A stretch of 64,000 bases of DNA from Entonaema liquescens. Its lineage: Eukaryota > Ascomycota > Sordariomycetes > Xylariales > Xylariaceae. Position 1 is the stretch's first letter; the number at the start of each line of letters is the position of its first letter. Below, one piece after another: positions 33,243-43,709 of the stretch. The position numbers and the translations under genes are program-made. The stretch lies in the NCBI GenBank assembly GCA_902805475.1, contig CADCSX010000012.1, positions 310,001 to 374,000 on the forward strand, given 5' to 3'. The notes under the pieces were generated by a model, which had not been told where the DNA came from, did no database searches, and saw only the letters and a list, made by a program, of their open reading frames with translations.

Positions 33243-35203
33243 TTAAAACATATCAAAAACCTTTTCATATAGCGTGTTTTGAGTAAACATATCCATCGCT
33301 TCTCCCCCCATCAGCCCATGAACGTAGCACTCACCAACGAGCAAGTAACGCTCGCCCATAGGCCTAAGGCAAAACGGTACCTTGCTACCGAACAGAACAC
33401 ACACCACATCACCCATTTCTAAAGCCGCCGGGCCGAGTACATAGTACCCCCCTTTCGTCGTCGCAAAGATCCGACCATGCGAAGCTGAGGTCGCCCATCG
33501 ACACCAGTTTTCATGGTCACCTTCCGGCCCTATGGCCTCAGCTGCTCTCAAAACTTCCTCTGATATATCTTCTGAGGTCCCTAGGGTCTCCATAATATAT
33601 CTAGCTGCCTTCCGTAGCCATATAATATTTGGAACTTCGTGGTATGGCACGGACTTGTGTCCTGCGGCCTGCACGCAACCGTTGCTGAGCGTCTGCATGA
33701 ACGCGAAGAAGGCTGTCTGACCGTTTCGGTAGATGTCATCTAGACCGAAGCGCTCCTTTTTACAAAGCTCATGCCAGAGCTTCTCTATCATTGTGGTCGT
33801 TTGGTCAGATGTCTTCTTATCGTAGAAGTCCTTGGAAACTAACGGCCGAGAACATGCTTCAATGGTGTCGACCTCCCCGCCATGGACCCGAAGTACGAGA
33901 TCATCCCCCTCCAAAATCTCGATCTTCGCAGTCGAATCGCCATGGGCCCGGTGTGGGCAAATTGGCTCTGCTAATAAGATACCCTCGGACCGTCTCCAGT
34001 CGGGCACCCAAGATGGTAACTTGTGTTCGTCCTCCAGCCATGCTTCCAGGCTTAAATTATTCTGGGGTTGATTAGAAGGGAGGCTAGAGCTGGGGTGTTG
34101 GACTGCTGCTAGTATGATGCAAACTGCGCCTTGGTTTTCGCGCAGTACTTGCACCGCAACATTGATATACGACTGTTCGACCGTCTTGGTGTAGTCGGCC
34201 TTGATTGACAAGGGTCCACAGCTAAGAGGATGGAGCGAACAGACGGAAAAGTGGCCAAAGAATGCAAAAACACGGTCCCTGTCGTCGCTAAAGTTCAGAT
34301 GGCGCGCTCGCTGGAGCTCGTATATGAAGTTGAAGCGGTTTGCGTGGTGGGTGTTCTCGTTGGGCTCGATGAACCGCCGGTATAAGAAGGAAATGTCCGA
34401 CGTGTTGATGTCCAACGCGCTGCGGAGATGATGATAGCTCTTGAGTCCTTCGCACACGCCGGCAAACGTGTCCCAGTCGATCGTGGTGTTCCCCAATGTA
34501 TAGTTGCTGGTGTGTTAGTTCCATTTCCTGTACGACCCATCCACGTCTGAACTGTCCGTACTTCAGTATTTTGGTCGTTCTTAGGGCGCGTTAAACTAGT
34601 AACTGTATCTTTTGAAACTTACCCATGAGCGGTCCGTCAAGGCTTGTAGAGCCTTCTGGTTTTTCCGATGTGCAGTGCTAGCCCTGCTCGGGTTGAAACA
34701 GAAGTTGGGCTGTCCGCGGAATGACTCCTGAACACCTCATCGAGCTCGCGAATAAGGTTGAAGGCTGGTACTGCCTCTTTTTTCGTATCTAGCCCAAGCC
34801 AAACCACGACATGGGCCGCATTTCGATAGATCTTATTCATAAACTGCACTTGGTTACTTCTCTCTGTCGGGTCCTCCTGATTTATACAACACTGATCAGC
34901 CCAGATCCGACGTGGCCTGTCTAGAAGACGCAAGTGACGCAGGGCGGCAACAATCGACCCCCCTTTAAGTACCAGAAGTGCTTCTTCATTGTTGTCATCG
35001 TGGAGCAGGATCTCATTTGCGTCATCTGGTAGTCCTGGCTCTGCCCAAACGTACGATAATGCCTCATAATCCCCCGCGGAGTCGATATGAACAGCTGCAA
35101 GCGTTCCTACCAACAGATCACCCCGCTTTCCAGGGTCCAGTGTGAGTATCCGAATAGCCCCATTTTTCTCTAATGGTTGATACCGGTGTTTGGCTCTTCC
35201 CAT
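33243..35203 (-). CDS. HET domain protein 2, with two compensating-size frame breaks
   Basis: Two exons, 35203-34623 and 34551-33243, intron 71 nt with GTAAGT donor. HET blocks: DYEALSYVWAEPG, RIWADQCCINQEDPTERSNQV, IYRNAAHVVVWLG, and after the intron FRRGWVVQEM. The frame is broken at the T-run 34660-34664 (one base short) and at the C-run 34491-34494 (one base long); fixing both gives about 630 residues. The C-terminal part carries a conserved-looking FLLVGE-type end (ERYLLVGECYVHGLMGGEAM), common at the C-terminus of HET proteins. Incompatibility genes often decay, so true inactivation is possible, but both lesions are homopolymeric. Confidence 0.8.
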
Positions 35204-35938
35204 CGAGGCTCAGGCGGACTGCGGTATGCAGGGATTGATTCTAGGATGCATCTAACACTGGTACATAGCACTGAACCAAAAGACATTCATTGATAGTGAG
35301 GTAGGTTCATCGCCGCTTTAGGATAAGCGTTTGAGTAAATTACTGAAACCTAAGAATAGGTATTCTTATATTTTTTCGACCTTGTTGCTGGCAATGCTGT
35401 CTTATTGCATGCCTACTTACTTGTCCCGGTGTACTGTGATTACTGCAGGCGTAGAAATCTGCCTTACTCGCCCCCTGTAACAACTACCTATAGCATTAAC
35501 GTACTTACCTTTGCAATATTCGAGATACATATATATTAGTGGTTGGATGAAACCTGATTTACGCCAACATGTAGGACACCGTCACCTGAGGCAGCAAAAA
35601 GGTAACTCTCTATGGCCACCACTACCCTAGGGCTGAGCTCGTAGCCTGCCGTTAGTTAGTAAGCATTCTGTTGCTATAGGGGTTGAATTTGTAGGAAAAT
35701 TACAGCCTGGTCCGTATGTTCATGTCATAATCACTACCATCCCCAGCCCCTCGCAAATATCGGAGCCCATTTGTGTCAGGCCTATTTTTCGTCGCCAATA
35801 ATAATTTCTATCACAACGACATCAATTCCGTCTCATGTCTTAGCATCTTCTTAATCACTGCAGACAAGGTCTACCACTACCTAGCATCACAAATCTTTCC
35901 ACCTATATTCTTGATACCATTCATAGCCAACTTTTACC
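35204..35938. promoter_or_regulatory. Shared divergent promoter region of HET gene 2 and the RelA/SpoT-ankyrin gene
   Basis: The two start codons are 735 bp apart and point away from each other, so they probably share upstream DNA. The sequence is AT-rich with C/T stretches near 35820-35930. No specific binding motif can be named. Confidence 0.4.
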
Positions 35939-37561
35939 ATGCCTTCAACTCCTCATCCCAGTCCATGTGATTCAAAAGTCAAGGCTTACCTCGAAGAATA
36001 CGAGAAATACGAGACACAAAAGCACTTCAAAGATTTAGCGGAGATCACTAGGCAAAAGTGCGAAGAATTGTTGAAGATCAAGGAGATCAAGGGAGTGGTA
36101 CAAAGCAGATTGAAGGGGTACGACTCGTTGGAGACAAAGCTGCATGAGATGATGGAAGCCTCCGAATCCTTAAACATCTACGAACATCCTGATATGGGGG
36201 ATCTTGCTGGCGTGCGTATTGGGTTGTTCTTCCCCGGCGACATTCTCAAAGTCGCAGAGGAGATCAAGAAAATCTTCAATGTGATATATATTTTTGGCAC
36301 AGTCACGGACCCTACACGATCCGCCGCCTATAACAGAAACCGAGATATCCAAAAACATGGGGATGGGCGATGGATTAGTCAAAGTCCCGGCGGGATTGTT
36401 GATCAATGGGAACATTACGGATACAAGTCATGGCAAGTAGTCGTCGAGTGGAAAGGGCCCCTTCCCAGGGGTATTAACTCGATGGAGATAGGTTCGGCTT
36501 CTGCCAAGGTGTTTAATGCATCTAGAGTAGAGATACAGGTCGGGACAGTCGTAACGCAAGCCTGGGCGGAGGTACAGCACAACATCATATACAAAAGACC
36601 TGCAGATATTCGAACGACACCGACTATGAAGCGAATAATCGATGCTATTAATGGTCTAGCAATCACAACAGACATCATGCTCACGGAATTGGAACGAAGC
36701 CAAGCACAAGCAAAGGAAGAGGCCGAGAATAAACGCAGATGGGAGGAGAAATTACCTGCAATATATTTCATTGAAGCTTGCAAAGTAGGCGACTACGAAA
36801 AGGCAAAGGAGCTTCTTGCGAAAGGGGTGGACGTGAATCACGAGACAGGCTATGGGGAAACGGGACTTCATTCTGCGTCCTCGGAGGGCCACGACAAAGT
36901 GGTGGAGCTGCTTCTCGATAACGACGAAATGGATATAAATAAGGCAGATTTAAGCGGGTTCACGGCGCTTCATTGGGCATCTTTTCAAGGCCATGGCGCC
37001 GTGGTAGAGCTATTCCTCAGTAACGACAAAGTCGATATAAGTAAAACGAATAGACGCAGGCAGACAGCGTTTCATTCGGCATCTATAAAGGGCCACGACA
37101 GCATAGTAAAACTATTCCTCGATAACGATGCAACCGATGTTAATAAGAAAGATGAAGAGGGGTTCACGGCGCTCCATTGGGCGTCTGGACAGGGTCATAC
37201 CAGCATGGTAAAGCTACTTCTCGATAACGACAAAGTTGATTCAAATGCAACAAATATGTTTGGGTCTACGGCGCTTCATTTGGCGGTTCTAAAGGGCCAT
37301 AGCGCCGTGGTAAAGATATTCCTCGATAACGAAAAAGTCAGCATAAATAAAGCAAATATATTCGGGTCTACAGTGCTTCATTCAGCCTCCAAGGCAGGTC
37401 ATAATAACGTAGTAAAGCTACTTCTCGATAACACCGAAGTCGATATAAATAAGAAAAACCATGACGAGGAGACGGCGCTTGATTTCGCGTGTCAGGGGGG
37501 CCACGACGGTGTGGTGGAGCTGCTTCAAACTGCTTTGCAACAGCGGGCTCAGTCAAAATAA
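35939..37561 (+). CDS. RelA/SpoT-type alarmone synthetase domain fused to ankyrin repeats
   Basis: Single exon, 540 residues, no frame break. Residues about 30-250 match the (p)ppGpp synthetase fold: RxKxxxSxxxK (R57, K59, S63, K67), the metal-binding Asp in DLAGVRI (D88), GYKSWQVVV (Y162), and VEIQVGTVVTQAWAEVQHNIIYK with the catalytic Glu (E198). No HD hydrolase, TGS or ACT domain is present, so it is a stand-alone synthetase type. A charged helix (245-272) links to about eight 34-residue ankyrin repeats (273-535) of the form xTALHxASxxGHxxVVKLLLDN. Predicted activity is pyrophosphoryl transfer from ATP to a GTP/GDP or other nucleotide acceptor. Cellular role unknown; no signal peptide. Confidence 0.93.
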   Translation: MPSTPHPSPCDSKVKAYLEEYEKYETQKHFKDLAEITRQKCEELLKIKEIKGVVQSRLKGYDSLETKLHEMMEASESLNIYEHPDMGDLAGVRIGLFFPGDILKVAEEIKKIFNVIYIFGTVTDPTRSAAYNRNRDIQKHGDGRWISQSPGGIVDQWEHYGYKSWQVVVEWKGPLPRGINSMEIGSASAKVFNASRVEIQVGTVVTQAWAEVQHNIIYKRPADIRTTPTMKRIIDAINGLAITTDIMLTELERSQAQAKEEAENKRRWEEKLPAIYFIEACKVGDYEKAKELLAKGVDVNHETGYGETGLHSASSEGHDKVVELLLDNDEMDINKADLSGFTALHWASFQGHGAVVELFLSNDKVDISKTNRRRQTAFHSASIKGHDSIVKLFLDNDATDVNKKDEEGFTALHWASGQGHTSMVKLLLDNDKVDSNATNMFGSTALHLAVLKGHSAVVKIFLDNEKVSINKANIFGSTVLHSASKAGHNNVVKLLLDNTEVDINKKNHDEETALDFACQGGHDGVVELLQTALQQRAQSK

Positions 37562-38678
37562 CCACTCCCAATTTTCTCTGCTTATGAAAGAGAGCAGTTT
37601 AAGAAAACTACAAGATCATTATTTCCTCACAATCAATCTAAATTAAATCTTCTTTTAAACAATAGCAAAATTGCCGAGATACTAAATGGCTCAAAGTAGA
37701 AAATAATCCTCATGGACGATGCCTAAGGTGAGACATGGAAATACTAAATTGTTCATTTAACAGGTAATTAACTGGTGTAAAGACGATATTATCGACACAG
37801 CGACGAGGCGATTTCCTGATAGGACTTGAGAAGTGCTGCAGCCATTCGTCCTCATCACTTGTCTGATAAGGTCGTCCTAATACAGTAGAAGTATTGTGTT
37901 CCTTCAGATGGATTGTATGATTTTTCATGGGCGGTAGAGAATAGAGTTCGAGAGCGCCGTGGCTCATTAGATATAGGTTTTGACGACCTTCTAATAAGGT
38001 AATATGAATATCTGCGCCTAGCGAAGCAAGCGACTCCTAGTTCAACTAATCCATCTATACCTACCCGAGGTAAGATAATAATATGTATTATGAGTCTTAA
38101 TCGTGGCTATAGTTTGCCACTGTAGTACGTCGAGTTAGATATTTTAGACTTATACTGCTAGTCCAATTGGCACACCGATTTTCGAGTATTAACAATTATT
38201 CTGGTCAGTATAGTCGCCCACGTCTTATAGAATTGCGTTATCATAAGCCTATGCAAGAATCCTTGAAAATCAATTCCAATATTGGTTCTATTTTTCGACG
38301 AGTTTATATGTATTAGCTATGTTGATTAGTCTTAAAGAGTTGCTTACTTACATGTAACTAGCGGCTTTATTTGTCTTGTGTCTTACGATGTTTGCATGTT
38401 AATATGACTCAAGTATTCTAGCTGACTGGTGAGCAATTAAATAGTATTACCTACCTCCACATCCCTTGTTTTAACATTGGTGGGATTGGACGGCATACGC
38501 TCTAAGCCACCACACAATATTCCACAACCAGTATACCTAGTTATACTAAAGCCCGCTTATATATTTCCAATAGTCTCCCCGTATGAGATGGAATTGACTG
38601 CAACCAAACTAAGAAACATCAATCTTAACCCTGAGCCCAGGCACTTGGCAAGTCGCCATTCTTGCTCTATCACGCATC
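37562..38678. other. Intergenic 1.1 kb, nothing recognised
   Basis: AT-rich. An 85-residue minus-strand frame at 37710-37967 has no recognisable feature and is not called. Confidence 0.45.
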
Positions 38679-40212
38679 ATGGATCTTTTACACTCCGAAG
38701 CTTTCTCTTCCAAAATCAATGAATTGATGGAGGAGCACCACGTACCTGGTTTCTCCATCGCCGTTGTTCACGACGGCAAAGTCGCTTCTACTGGCTACGG
38801 ATATGCAGATATCGAATCGTCAAAGCCATGTACAGCAGATACGCTTTTTGACATCGCGTCATCTTCTAAGTCACTCACTGCAGCATCTGTCGCGTTGCTT
38901 ATAGATGACGACGAGAAGTATCCTGAAGTGCAGTATGAAGCCATCATGTCAAAATTGCTACCGGATGACTTCGTAATGCCCAGTCCTGAGTACACTGAGA
39001 ATGTTACTGTCGAGGACATCCTGAGCCACAGATCTGGAATGCCCCGGTAAGGACTCGGTATCTTATAACTTCAATGCATAGCGAATTATTAATCGTATAA
39101 TTAGCCATGACATATCATACATGGGTCCGAAAGCAGCTCAACCGGACGACGCACGATCTATTACCAGAAACTTGCGAAACTTGCCTGTGGCGGCCCCCTT
39201 GCGCGCGAAGTATATGTATTGCAACATGATGTATACAGTAGCTACGCATCTGGTGGAGGTGAAAGCCCAGCAAAGCTTCTCCAGCTTTCTAGAAGAGCGT
39301 TTCTTCCAGCCGCTTGGTATGAACTCGACTAGTCTTCAGCCCTCAAGAGCTCGAGCAAAGGGATTCGAGGACCGACTCGCTAATGGATACATTTGGACCG
39401 AGGATAAATCAACATATCAAACCGGTTTCCCGCCTCCTGAGTGTCCTGAAGGAGATGGGGCAGGTTCAATTGTAACGAGCGCGAACGACTTCATCAAATG
39501 GGTCAAAGCATTGCTCCATCATGAAGGTCCTATTAGCAAAAGGGTATATGAAGGCCTAGTGCGATTACGCAGCATACCAGACCCCGATAGCAAAGGCATA
39601 GAGCCGTTTGAAACCCCGGAGATCTACGCAGCCGGATTGGAAGTATACTATTATCGAGGGTATAAGGTCGTGGGACATGACGGGATGATTTCGGGGTTTT
39701 CAAGCCGTTTTCTCTTTGTTCCTAAATTGGGCTTGGGAGCCGCGATGATGGGAAATACGGAAGGGGCAGACTCTGTCGCTAATTTCGTGCGCCGTAAACT
39801 CATTGACTCGATACTAAATGTACCGGACGAGGATCCTCCGAAGAAAGAAGAGAAAGACGACGACTCTAAGGAGAAAAAAGAAGAGGAAAAGGCGCAGCCC
39901 CAGGTAACGCCGTTGACTGCTTACGTAGGAAGATACTGGAATCCGGGATACCACTCTTTTACGGTCCAAATTAAAGACGAGAAGCTCTTCGTCGACGCCA
40001 CTGACCGCTCTTATGAGTTCACGCTCACGTTTAACCATATATCAGACCAGACGAAGTACACCGTCGACATGTCACATATGGATGAAGAAGACGAGCACCT
40101 CAAGGCCGAATTTACTTTCGAGGGCGGCCGAGCTGTTAAGTTGGGCCTAGAGCTGGACTTTGATTTTAAAGAGTTGATATGGTTCGAGTTTATACCTGAG
40201 GGAGACGTATGA
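38679..40212 (+). CDS. Class-C beta-lactamase-like serine hydrolase
   Basis: Two exons, 38679-39046 and 39105-40212, 58-nt intron, 491 residues. The N-terminal domain has the SxxK nucleophile motif (ASSSKSLTA), the Tyr motif YCN and a third motif GHDG within KVVGHDGMISGFSS; VEDILSHRSGMPRHD is typical of family S12/beta-lactamase-like esterases. A Lys/Glu/Asp-rich linker (EEKDDDSKEKKEEEK) leads to a C-terminal beta-rich domain beginning LTAYVGRYWNPGY, like those of PBP4*-type esterases. No signal peptide, so likely intracellular. Probable esterase, amidase or D-peptidase activity; real antibiotic hydrolysis is not implied. Confidence 0.9.
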
Positions 40213-42207
40213 TAGATCCAGTCATGACCTTATATGAGCCATCTAGTAGACCATTGAAAGCACATGCCGATCGCTTAATATATGCAATATTTTACTCTGC
40301 GCGGATCTAGAATTGCTTTGCTGGATAATTGATTCCCTCCTATTTATTCAACCTTCAAACTTACAAGTTATAAGTTAATGTAAATACGGTAAGCCAAAAC
40401 ACATCATGTAGCTTTTGAACCACTACCGTGATCCAGTTTTCAAAGAACGTGTTTTAACTGAAGGTAAGTCTTTCAAACTAGGCGCCCATCAACAATCCAC
40501 CACAACCTGCTAACACACCTTCAAGTTTGATGATCTCGTCCGAAGTAGGGCTACCATAGTAGCATTCAACAAGCCAGTTTTTAGAACTCTCATTTTCTTC
40601 GTCTACCTACCAACACTTCATAGCTATTGGGCATCAAGCAATTTCGTGCGTTAGGTGACCGCGCGATAGTTCTTGTAGTGCGACTCGCCCGCGAATAGGA
40701 GGACATGATTCTGGTAGAGAAGAACAAGACGATCATGGATAATGTTTATTCGATAGTATATTCCGAGTATAGTTACCTAATATTTTACCTTTTGGATTAC
40801 CACTATTGCTTGTCGGTAAATAGCAATCTATAAGACACCAATATAATGAATTTTATACATATGATTACCTGTAATATTTGATAGTGTAGGTAGTTAGTCG
40901 TATAAACCTGTCTATCAAACTAGAATTGATAACATTACGTTTAACATCACCACTTCTACGGTTCTTTGTGCCAAGTATCCTAAAAATAAAAAAGTAACTC
41001 CCTTTCTAAATAAATACCTAACGTCGAACTCCAACTACTTGACTTCTTTTCTTTGCAAGAAACAATGCTCCCCCCTTTTAAGTAACAAGTACCCCAACGA
41101 CTACCTAGCCTGGATAAATATAGCAACCACAACTAGTAACGTAGTTTAGTGACCGGTTTAGCCTAAGTAGGTACACAAAGACGAGATTGGGGCTCGCCAA
41201 GTCCGAAAAGGCAACTCGATAGATCTAGTCTTTGTACGCATTGGTCCTTCCCGTACTAAGTACGACGGCACGGGCTTGGCGATGGGGGTTCCGCCCTTGC
41301 TTCGTATCACCTATCTACCGGCCTCGATGCTTCAAGAACACAGGTCTTGGCTTACCGGCTTACGTTCAAACGTATATCCCAGCTAAAATAACGGAGATCG
41401 AATACCAGCTCACTGGTAATACGTTGCAATGTTACGTAAGGCAGATAATTCGATATCACCATCACAAGTCTCAGATAACACAGATATATGCAATTTCAAA
41501 AGTGCACCAGCGGCAGACTCTATTCTGAACTAAGATGCTGCTCTAAACAGCACACATGCAGATTGCGTCCTGGCTACTCAATCGATGAATTCATCAACGG
41601 ACGTTCCCCTTTGGCTTTCATCTACACATCCTCTTGCTAGGTTCTGCAGATCTCCTTTTCATAGTACATACGATTCCCACGGCCCCCTAGCCCGGGCGTG
41701 ACCATTATCGTTCGTCAACCCGTTTCCGTCCAGCCCATTCATGCAGTTATGTAACCTGAACGCCGGGTTGAGGAGAAACCCGTGTCCTCCCCACCCTTCT
41801 CTCCCCTGAGAAAATAAAACAAAAAAAGATGTGTATGATGCTACCCAACCCATATAAGGTCCGTTGCGCCGGTGATTTTATTCCAGAATGCTTATGACGA
41901 TGCGGGCCACAAATGAGAACGACATATTCTGGCGTCGTAAGGTAATAAGATGCGTAGATAGGTACAGACCGCAAGCGAACGCGTGGTGAGCTGTACTATT
42001 GCGGTAGAAGTGGTATTAGACAAATGAGAGTCGGTATTACGCCGACCGCCGTGTTCTAGGAGGACGAAGTCGGGTAAGCTTAACCGGGTAAGATGCTGGA
42101 TGTAGGGGTATATATTTCGGTTTCTCTAATTATTGACGGCGCGCGTGACGTTAGTAGTAATGGTAATGATTAAATCGGTGTCTTCGTAAAGCGCGTTATG
42201 TTACGCG
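40213..42207. other. Convergent intergenic 2 kb, nothing recognised
   Basis: AT-rich with small unrelated frames only (for example 41232-41528, 41659-41974). No domain, RNA or repeat that I can support. Confidence 0.45.
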
Positions 42208-43709
42208 TTATCTTCGTGGTGGATCCCTCGGATCCTGGAATTGTTGGTTGCGTCGGCCATTCTCTCCGCGAGCCGCGACCCATTCGGCATTGCCGCTCTG
42301 TCGACCTGGCTGTTCGGCGGGGAGCTTTTGATCGTCGGTAGCAGGAGGGGCGGAAGGCCGACTTCCAGGGCTAGCTGCCGAGCTCGACGAGCCCGGAACC
42401 ATGCGCGTAACTGCTTGCGTGATCGAAGCGACTACGTAACCTCGGAGCTCACGATCCTCTCTCGAGTCTTCCTTCTCTAGCCGGAATCGTTCTTCCTTGC
42501 TCATATTGGCGCGCCGGATGGTTTTTATCTCCTGCATGATATAGAGCATTACTTCTTCGGGGCACTTATTCCTCTCAAGGGCGTGCTCGCTCTTGCGCAC
42601 ATATCTACGGGTAACGTCAGTCGCACCGTCGGCGCTGAAGGCGATGCAGTACGACATCTGCTTGCCCCAACCTTCCGTGTAGAGGCGCGGGTTATCCCAA
42701 GCTTCTTCACACGCGTCGACGTGGATCCATCGCTGCTTGTGTTCCGAATAGACCTCGGTCCACACGTGGTCCTCGGCGTTCCATACCCAGCGCACGCGGC
42801 CACCGACAGCCCGGCACAGCATGCTGAAGCAGTTAGCCCACTCGCCGCATCGGCCTCGCCTCGTCTGCAACAACCGCCAGACATCGCTGTACCGCGGGAA
42901 TCTTTCGTATGCTCGACACGCCTGGTTGGAACATTCGTATAACTCTACCCGCAAGGCTCCACAGGCGTTTTCCTCCGGCGTCGGTTGCGTCATACCTTTA
43001 GCAACGGTAGGTGAGAAGCATACAGGGCACGGTGGGTTGTTAACCCAAGTGAAGAATGATCGCTTAAACCATCTAGAATTGCGGCCAGTTAGAGACAATT
43101 TTACGTAGAATTGGGAGTGAATCAAGTTAGGAGATCGGCTCACCTTAATAATGCCCGAACCACGCAATCTTGGTATCCCCATTCCGGCTTGCGACCATCA
43201 CCCATACTTTCCGCCTGGGCCTGTAATACCTGGGACTCCTCTTCGGCTTCGCCGTATATCCTATCCAGCGGGATGGCCTGGAGTGCTTCGTCAAGTAAGC
43301 CCGGGTTCTCGTATTTCGTTGGCGTCTGGGATAGCGACAGCATCAAGCTACGGAATTTTTGCGACTCTCTGTCGTGCGGAGAGGGCGGAGTCGGAATCTT
43401 GGGTAGATTACGCAAGGAAGAATAAGAAGGTGGTAACGCAGGAGAGCTGTGACTATGGCTCGGACCATATGAGGAGGATGGTCTACTATTACTACTACTA
43501 GAAGGCGTGGCTGACACTCGGAGGTTGGATGAAGATACTCGTTCTCGGGGATTTGGGGAGTCGAGACGTGATCGGCTCGCTCGCGACTGCTCGATTTCGG
43601 TTAATCGCTTTGTTCTTAGTAGCTGCTCGAATTGGATTCGTAGATCCCGGGCCCAATCCTCTCCGTAATCGCCCTGGCCGCTGCCAGAGCCTTCGCTACG
43701 TCCGGCCAT
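42208..43709 (-). CDS. png1: Peptide:N-glycanase (PNGase)
   Basis: Two exons, 43709-43144 and 43072-42208, 71-nt intron, 476 residues. The N-terminal third is Ser/Pro-rich and disordered. The transglutaminase-like core contains zinc-site pairs CPVC and CSNQAC, the catalytic Cys in GRCGEWANCFSMLC, His in AEDHVWTEVYS, and Asp in WIHVDACEEAWDNPRLY, so the triad looks intact. PNGase removes N-glycans from misfolded glycoproteins exported by ERAD, with proteasome/Rad23 partners. Some filamentous-fungal orthologues are reported to lack activity, so intact residues here are worth noting. The C-terminus is a low-complexity Ser/Pro/Gln tail. Confidence 0.92.
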
